A stretch of 8,963 nt of DNA, from contig CANQHM010000050.1 in assembly GCA_947623845.1 (NCBI GenBank), forward strand, positions 1-8,963, in the 5' to 3' direction. Origin of the DNA: an uncultured Bacilli bacterium. GTDB lineage: Bacteria; Bacillota_I; Bacilli_A; RF39; UBA660. Shown piece by piece: positions 4,938 through 8,963 of this stretch (positions are counted from its first letter, which is position 1; each line of letters starts with the position of its first letter). Position numbers and translations under genes: made by a program. Below the pieces are notes generated by a model, which was not told the origin of the DNA, did not search any database, and saw only the letters and a program-made list of their open reading frames with translations.

Positions 4938-5549
4938 ATTAATTCACGCTGGAGTTACCGAGAATTAGAAAGAATGATCAAATCACATCTATATGAAAGA
5001 TTATTAAGCTCTAAGGATAAAGATAACGAGTTAGCATTGCAGGGTAATGTTATTAAGACTAGTAAAGATTTAATAAAAGATCCCTATGTACTGGAGTTTC
5101 TAAATTTAGGTGATAATTACAAAGAAAAAGATTTGGAAAAGGAAATAATAAATCATTTAAAAGAATTCTTACTTGAATTAGGTAAAGGATTTATGTATGT
5201 AGGTAGTGAAGTTAAGTTAAAAATTGCTAATAAAAATTATTACCCAGATTTAGTATTCTATAATAATATCTTAAAATGTTATGTTATATTTGAATTAAAA
5301 ATCGGAGAAGTAACCCATAAAGACATTGGTCAGTTAAATATGTATGTAAATTATTATGATAAAAACATTAAACAAACAAGTGATGAACCTACAATAGGTA
5401 TTTTACTTGCTAAAGAAAAAGATAAAACCATCGTCGAGTACGCTTTACCTAAAAATAGTGAGATATATGCATCTAAGTATTTACTTCATTTACCAACTAA
5501 AGAAGAATTAGAAAGGGAAATTAAAAAATATGAGGAGGAATTGTTATGA
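4542..5549 (+). CDS. DUF1016 / YhcG-family PD-(D/E)XK nuclease
   Basis: This 335-residue protein is a full-length DUF1016 family member (E. coli YhcG is the named example), predicted to be a DNA nuclease of the PD-(D/E)XK fold. The helical N-domain spans about residues 16-150 and ends with the conserved RWSYRELERMI (136-146). The nuclease domain is about 175-325, with PD at 235-236, ELK at 251-253 (the E-x-K pair) and GQLNMYVNYYD at 263-273, which supplies the usual downstream Gln/Tyr. All expected catalytic elements are present. The family is often found in defence islands and next to restriction-modification genes; its precise role is not settled. The stop codon TGA overlaps the ATG of comEA (ATGA, 5546-5549), and the last codons contain the comEA ribosome site, so the two are probably translationally coupled. 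Palindrome C lies in the N-domain. Confidence 0.9.
   Translation: MNGLQTKEEQELENKMYLEIKDLIESSKRKAYVTVNTILLDLYWHIGENIVNNLQKGEEKAKYGEHILRNLSIRLTSTYGRSFSKSNLEYMRRFYLSFPIAQAVPGQLSWTHYLELLKVKNENIRNFYMQECINSRWSYRELERMIKSHLYERLLSSKDKDNELALQGNVIKTSKDLIKDPYVLEFLNLGDNYKEKDLEKEIINHLKEFLLELGKGFMYVGSEVKLKIANKNYYPDLVFYNNILKCYVIFELKIGEVTHKDIGQLNMYVNYYDKNIKQTSDEPTIGILLAKEKDKTIVEYALPKNSEIYASKYLLHLPTKEELEREIKKYEEELL
4837..4865 (+). repeat. Intragenic palindrome C (10-bp stem plus inner 3 bp)
   Basis: CAATTGCCCA (4837-4846) pairs perfectly with TGGGCAATTG (4856-4865). After one A-C mismatch, GCA pairs with TGC around a single G. It encodes IAQAVPGQL in the complete DUF1016 nuclease, at the same codons as palindrome A. 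Relative to A, GG has become CC in the left arm and CC has become GG at the paired positions in the right arm. Confidence 0.95.
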
Positions 5550-6169
5550 TAGAAATTGTCAAAAAATATAAAATATTAATTATTTTAGGGATTGTTATAA
5601 TCATAGGTATAATATGTCTAAGTATGCCTAAAAAAGATGAAGATATAGAGTTTGCTACAGAAGAAGATACTTTAGAAATAAAAAAAGAAGAAGAAATACC
5701 AGAAGAAGAAGTAAAAAAAGTAAGTTTTAAAATCGATATTAAAGGCGAAGTTGTAACACCAGGGGTATACGAAGTAGATGATGGTATGATCGTTTTAGAT
5801 GCCATAAATTTAGCCGGTGGTTTAACTCCTAAAGCGGATACCTCGAATATTAATTTAAGTGAAAAACTAGTTAGCGAAATGGTGATAGTTATTAATTCTA
5901 AAGAAGAAGTAAAAGAAAGTACTAAAGGAAGTAGTGTTAGTGTAGGAAGTATAACTTCTAAAAAGGAAGTGAATCAAAATCAAAAAGTTTCTCTAAATCA
6001 TGGAACCTTAGAAGAACTAATGACCTTATCGGGAATCGGGGAAGCCAAAGCCCAAAAAATTATTAGTTATCGTAATCAAACGCCATTTAAAAGTATCGAA
6101 GAAATTACCAATGTAAGTGGAATAGGGGCATCTACTTTTGAAAAGAATAAAGACCGTCTTACACTCTAA
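5546..6169 (+). CDS. comEA: ComEA, competence DNA receptor
   Basis: ComEA binds double-stranded DNA outside the membrane during natural transformation and passes it to the ComEC channel. The 207-residue protein has a membrane anchor at about 9-26, an acidic Glu/Lys-rich linker (31-60), an SLBB-type domain (about 62-118: KIDIKGEVVTPGVYEV, INLAGGLTPKAD), a Ser/Lys-rich spacer, and a C-terminal helix-hairpin-helix DNA-binding domain (147-207) with LNHGTLEELMTLSGIGEAKA and SGIGASTF. This is the full Gram-positive ComEA plan. AGGAGG (5533-5538) lies inside the end of the nuclease gene, 7 bases before ATG 5546. comEC begins within its last 32 bases. Its direct upstream neighbour here is a DUF1016 nuclease, which is unlike the arrangement I know from Bacillus. 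Confidence 0.95.
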   Translation: MIEIVKKYKILIILGIVIIIGIICLSMPKKDEDIEFATEEDTLEIKKEEEIPEEEVKKVSFKIDIKGEVVTPGVYEVDDGMIVLDAINLAGGLTPKADTSNINLSEKLVSEMVIVINSKEEVKESTKGSSVSVGSITSKKEVNQNQKVSLNHGTLEELMTLSGIGEAKAQKIISYRNQTPFKSIEEITNVSGIGASTFEKNKDRLTL

Positions 6170-8228
6170 ATATTTCTTTCTAATTTTATTTTTTCTTACT
6201 TTAGTTTATTCTTTATTAATTACCAAAGTTGTTAAATATAAAAGTATATATTCTAGTAAGACAACAAATTTTAAAGTTGAAGTAATAGATTATAAAATAG
6301 ATGGTAATTTGTTAAGTGCTACTGTAAAAGGAAAAGAAAAACTTAAACTAACATACTACTTTCAAACGGAAGAAGAAAAGAACTACTATCTTGCTAACTT
6401 GAAATTTGGAAGTATCATGCAAGTAGAGGGAAGCCTTAGTATTCCTAGTCATAATACTATACCTTATACTTTTAGTTACCAAGAATATTTATATAATCAT
6501 CAAATATACTATATTTTAAAAGCTAGTAAAATTACTTTTAAAACGAATAATAATCTTTTATATAAGTTAAAAAATTATGTTAATGAACGGATTAATAAAA
6601 GTCGTAATAGTGATTACTTAGAAACTTTTATCCTTGGTAATAAAAATTATTTAGAAAGTAATACCTTAAACAATTTTAAAAATAATGGGGTAAGTCATTT
6701 ATTTGCTATCTCTGGTATGCATTTATCATTCTTTGCTCTTATTCTAGGTACAATTCTTACTTGGTTAAAACTAAAAAGTAAAACTAAAAGTGTTATTATC
6801 ATTACTATTTTATTATTCTATAGCTTTATGGCGAATTTTACCCCATCTATTACTAGGGCTTTAATCTTCTTTATCTTACTAACCCTAAACCATGAATTTA
6901 AACTTCAAATTAAATCCTTAGATCTACTATATCTAACATTTAGTATTATGGTGTTAATTAATCCTTTTTATATCTATGATATTGGATTTATCTATTCCTT
7001 TATTACGACTTATACGATAATTTATATTAGTAAAAAATTAGAAGGAAAAAATAAATATGTTCAAACTTTCTTAATAAGTCTTATTTGTTTCTTTTCAAGT
7101 ATTCCAATAACTTTATTTAACTTTTATGAAATAAATTTCTTAAGTATAATTGCTAATATTATCTTAACACCTATAATTAGTACTATCATCTATCCCTTAT
7201 CTTTAATAAGTTTATTACTACCTATTGATAATATTTTAAATTTCTTTTTAAATATTTTAGATTTTTTAAATAATTTTTTAGCTACTATTACCATCTTTAA
7301 AGTTATCATCCCTATTCATAATATCCTAATTATCTTTATTTATTACTTTGTTTTTTATCTTTTGATAAGTAGTTTAAACTATAAATATTTAACTTATTTA
7401 TTAGGTATATTGTTTATTTGTTATATGCTACCTAAGTTAGATAGTAAGGCTTATATTTATTATTTAGATGTCGGACAAGGGGATAGTAGTTTAATAATAA
7501 GCCCTTATAGAAAAGAGGTTATGTTAATTGATACGGGTGGTAAAGTAAGTTTTAATAACGAAGAGTGGGAAAAGAGAAAAGAAGAATACTATTTAACTGA
7601 TAATACCATTACTTTATTAAAAGCTTTAGGTATCAGCAAAATTAATACTTTATTATTAACTCATGGTGATTATGATCATATGGGGGAGACGACCCATTTA
7701 ATCGAGAATTTTAAAGTTTCGAAAGTAATATTTAACAATGATAGTTATAACGACTTGGAAAAAGACGCTATTAAACTTTTAAATAAAAAGAAAATTAACT
7801 ATTATCAAAATATCAAACTATTAAAATTTAACAAGAATAATTTTTATTTCTTAAATACTACTAGTTATGATAATGAAAATGATAACTCTAATGTTTTATA
7901 TTTTAAATATGGAAAATATAAGTTTTTATTTATGGGCGATGCTGGGATTAAGAAAGAAGAAGATATTCTAAATAAGTATAATTTAAATAATATAACTTTC
8001 TTAAAAGTCGGACATCACGGATCTGATACTTCTTCTTCTAAAAATTTTATTGAAGCGATAAATCCTAAGATATCGATAATATCAGTAGGTAAAAATAATC
8101 GTTATGGACATCCCACTGAAGAAGCTTTGAATAACTTAAGTAAATCTAAAATATATCGAACTGATTTAGATGGAACAATTGAAGTAAAAATACAAAATAA
8201 TGAATATTTTATAAAAACTTATGTTTAG
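6138..8228 (+). CDS. comEC: ComEC, competence DNA-uptake channel / Rec2-family protein
   Basis: ComEC forms the membrane channel that brings single-stranded DNA into the cell. The 696-residue protein has an N-terminal membrane segment (11-29) and an OB-like DUF4131 region (about 40-135). The polytopic Competence domain (about 160-430) has the signature HLFAISGMH (187-195) and PSITRA (236-241). The C-terminal metallo-beta-lactamase-like domain (about 437-696) has DVGQGDS (444-450), THGDYDHMG (508-516), FMGD (598-601), GHHGS (625-629) and YGHPT (656-660), consistent with a metal-dependent nuclease site that may degrade the non-transported strand. The start is TTG 6138, since no other standard start occurs until codon 58, after the first membrane helix. 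A weak AGGGG (6124-6128) precedes it. The gene overlaps comEA by 32 bases, suggesting coupled translation. Length and motifs look intact. Confidence 0.95.
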   Translation: MKRIKTVLHSKYFFLILFFLTLVYSLLITKVVKYKSIYSSKTTNFKVEVIDYKIDGNLLSATVKGKEKLKLTYYFQTEEEKNYYLANLKFGSIMQVEGSLSIPSHNTIPYTFSYQEYLYNHQIYYILKASKITFKTNNNLLYKLKNYVNERINKSRNSDYLETFILGNKNYLESNTLNNFKNNGVSHLFAISGMHLSFFALILGTILTWLKLKSKTKSVIIITILLFYSFMANFTPSITRALIFFILLTLNHEFKLQIKSLDLLYLTFSIMVLINPFYIYDIGFIYSFITTYTIIYISKKLEGKNKYVQTFLISLICFFSSIPITLFNFYEINFLSIIANIILTPIISTIIYPLSLISLLLPIDNILNFFLNILDFLNNFLATITIFKVIIPIHNILIIFIYYFVFYLLISSLNYKYLTYLLGILFICYMLPKLDSKAYIYYLDVGQGDSSLIISPYRKEVMLIDTGGKVSFNNEEWEKRKEEYYLTDNTITLLKALGISKINTLLLTHGDYDHMGETTHLIENFKVSKVIFNNDSYNDLEKDAIKLLNKKKINYYQNIKLLKFNKNNFYFLNTTSYDNENDNSNVLYFKYGKYKFLFMGDAGIKKEEDILNKYNLNNITFLKVGHHGSDTSSSKNFIEAINPKISIISVGKNNRYGHPTEEALNNLSKSKIYRTDLDGTIEVKIQNNEYFIKTYV

Positions 8229-8251
8229 ATTAAGAAAGGATTATAAATAAT

Positions 8252-8782
8252 ATGGTACAAAGTAGTCTTAAAAAAAATATTATTGACGAAAAAGTTAATA
8301 AATATATCGAAAAAATAAAAAATAATTTTTCTACAAATATTATAATAAATACCAAAATAATCAAAGAAGAAAATATTAATTATAATAGTGCAAGTGAAAG
8401 AGCTATTTATAACAAAGCTAAAATTTTATTTTCGAAAATAGGGAAAAAAACTTTTTGTAATAATTCGGAAATCATTTATGTTAGTAATAATGACATAAAA
8501 GAAAGCATAGATAAAACAATAAAAAATCCATATCAAAAAAAATATTTAAAAGAAAATATAGCTGTTTTTGCAAAATTGGATAAAATAATTGAAAGTGCTA
8601 AAGTACTTTCTTATAGTAGTAATGATTTAAAAGGACGAGTGGAATATAAAGAATACAAGTATTATGTTGTTAATATTTTAATAGATAATAAAAAATATGT
8701 TGTGGAATTTGATACTAGAATTCAAAATACTAATGGAAAGAACGAAAGGCATTTTAGATTAGAAAGAATTTATCCAATATAA
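8252..8782 (+). CDS. Small protein with possible BECR-type (LPD3/PBECR-like) domain
   Basis: I do not recognise this 176-residue protein with certainty. Residues 1-70 are Lys/Asn/Ile-rich and helical. Residues about 72-176 follow an order I associate with phage and polyvalent-protein domains of the Barnase-EndoU-ColicinE5/D-RelE (BECR) class: a strand with VSNNDIKESI, then a helix with LDKIIESAKVL, then a KGRVEYKEYKYYVVNILI strand pair, VEFDTRI and a final HFRLERIYPI. In that class members are nuclease-like, often RNases. No signal peptide or membrane segment is visible. Possible catalytic residues (K136, R156, H167, R169) are guesses. The ATG is 23 bases after the comEC stop, with AAAGGA (8235-8240) spaced a rather long 11 bases away, so cotranscription with comEC is likely. 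It could be a captured toxin or phage-derived nuclease, or unrelated. Confidence 0.45.
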   Translation: MVQSSLKKNIIDEKVNKYIEKIKNNFSTNIIINTKIIKEENINYNSASERAIYNKAKILFSKIGKKTFCNNSEIIYVSNNDIKESIDKTIKNPYQKKYLKENIAVFAKLDKIIESAKVLSYSSNDLKGRVEYKEYKYYVVNILIDNKKYVVEFDTRIQNTNGKNERHFRLERIYPI

Positions 8783-8783
8783 A

Positions 8784-8845
8784 AAGAGATTTCAGCGACC
8801 GTGTCAAGATAAATCTTGGTGGACGGTTTTGTACTGAAATCTCTT
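8784..8845. other. Long three-tier hairpin (terminator or structured RNA)
   Basis: Three nested stems are visible: AAGAGATTTCAG (8784-8795) with CTGAAATCTCTT (8834-8845), ACCGT (8798-8802) with ACGGT (8823-8827), and CAAGAT (8805-8810) with ATCTTG (8813-8818). All are perfect and separated by unequal internal loops. It begins 2 bases after the preceding stop codon. On the + strand the tail is TCTATTAAAAC, a weak T run. On the - strand the stem is followed by TTTTT. It may end the comE transcript, act as a bidirectional terminator, or be a processed small RNA. It does not match tRNA, 6S, SRP or a riboswitch that I recognise. Confidence 0.7.
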
Positions 8846-8907
8846 CTATTAAAACAATAACACAATATCTACATAATGTCAACTACAATTCTCTATGTTA
8901 GACCGAA

Positions 8908-8936
8908 TTGATTAATTCAACAAAAAATGATATTAT
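8908..8936 (+). promoter_or_regulatory. Promoter of the gene leaving the window
   Basis: TTGATT (8908-8913) and TATTAT (8931-8936) are 17 bases apart, and TGA (8928-8930) before the -10 makes it an extended -10 promoter. A perfect TATAAT at 8934-8939 overlaps but would need a 20-base spacer. The -35 overlaps GAATT-GATT-AATTC (8905-8918), a short inverted repeat that could be an operator. Confidence 0.5.
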
Positions 8937-8945
8937 AATAAAGAG

Positions 8946-8963
8946 ATGATAAAAATGAATGAA
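8946..8963 (+). CDS. Start of a truncated gene at the window edge
   Basis: Two in-frame ATG codons (8946 and 8955) open a frame that runs off the window after MIKMNE or MNE. If transcription starts near 8943, the leader is only a few bases, and the AAGAGATG before ATG 8955 would be a weak ribosome site. In Bacillus-type genomes comEC is often followed by the DNA polymerase III delta subunit gene (holA); that identity cannot be tested from these residues. Confidence 0.35.

Noticed and set aside
5521..5805. Reverse-strand open frame opposite the start of comEA
   Set aside because: Mirror of the Glu/Lys-rich comEA linker giving Ser/Phe/Ile-rich sequence; no ribosome site or family.
5546..8228. 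Mycoplasma-like recoding of TGA
   Set aside because: The upstream nuclease gene ends in TGA at the overlap with comEA, and tryptophans in the genes are encoded by TGG, so the standard code fits.

Overview
The window is strongly AT-rich, uses TGA as a stop (end of the nuclease gene at 5549) and TGG for Trp, so the standard bacterial code applies. Strong AGGAGG-type ribosome binding sites, U-tract terminators, a Gram-positive-type surface protein with a C-terminal anchor, and a comEA-comEC competence pair all suggest a low-GC Bacillota chromosome, possibly an AT-rich gut or host-associated Bacilli or Clostridia lineage (the taxon is inference). Every supported gene reads on the + strand.

Layout. 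1-1352: one secreted, membrane- or wall-anchored surface protein with its own promoter and terminator. 1353-2757: an Rpn/PD-(D/E)XK-transposase-family nuclease gene, followed after 5 bases by a free-standing copy of its C-terminal region. 2788-3807: a monocistronic GT2 glycosyltransferase with two C-terminal membrane helices, closed by a clean terminator. 3865-5549: two tandem DUF1016 (YhcG-type) genes, the first keeping only the N-terminal domain and the second a complete nuclease. 5546-8228: comEA and comEC, each overlapping the gene before it. 8252-8782: a small protein that resembles phage/polyvalent-protein BECR-fold nuclease-like domains. 8784-8845: a long three-tier RNA hairpin. 8908 onward: a promoter and the first codons of another gene.

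How the parts relate. ComEA (DNA receptor) and ComEC (membrane DNA channel) are the DNA-uptake core. The complete DUF1016 nuclease stops inside the ATGA that starts comEA, so the nuclease and the uptake genes are probably cotranscribed and translationally coupled. The small gene after comEC is 23 bases downstream and probably in the same transcript. Nucleases or nuclease-like proteins thus bracket the competence genes.

Most interesting signals. (1) The Rpn gene carries an internal promoter-like sequence with 17-bp spacing, an internal Shine-Dalgarno and an in-frame ATG that would give a 91-aa C-terminal protein. This matches the reported arrangement in which an intragenic short Rpn product restrains the toxic long one. 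A second, almost identical 97-aa C-terminal protein is encoded immediately downstream as its own ORF. (2) Both DUF1016 genes contain a palindrome at the same codons, and the two copies differ by paired GG/CC exchanges that keep the stem. A degenerate third copy lies between the genes. (3) Both nuclease loci pair a complete nuclease with a nuclease-free partial copy.
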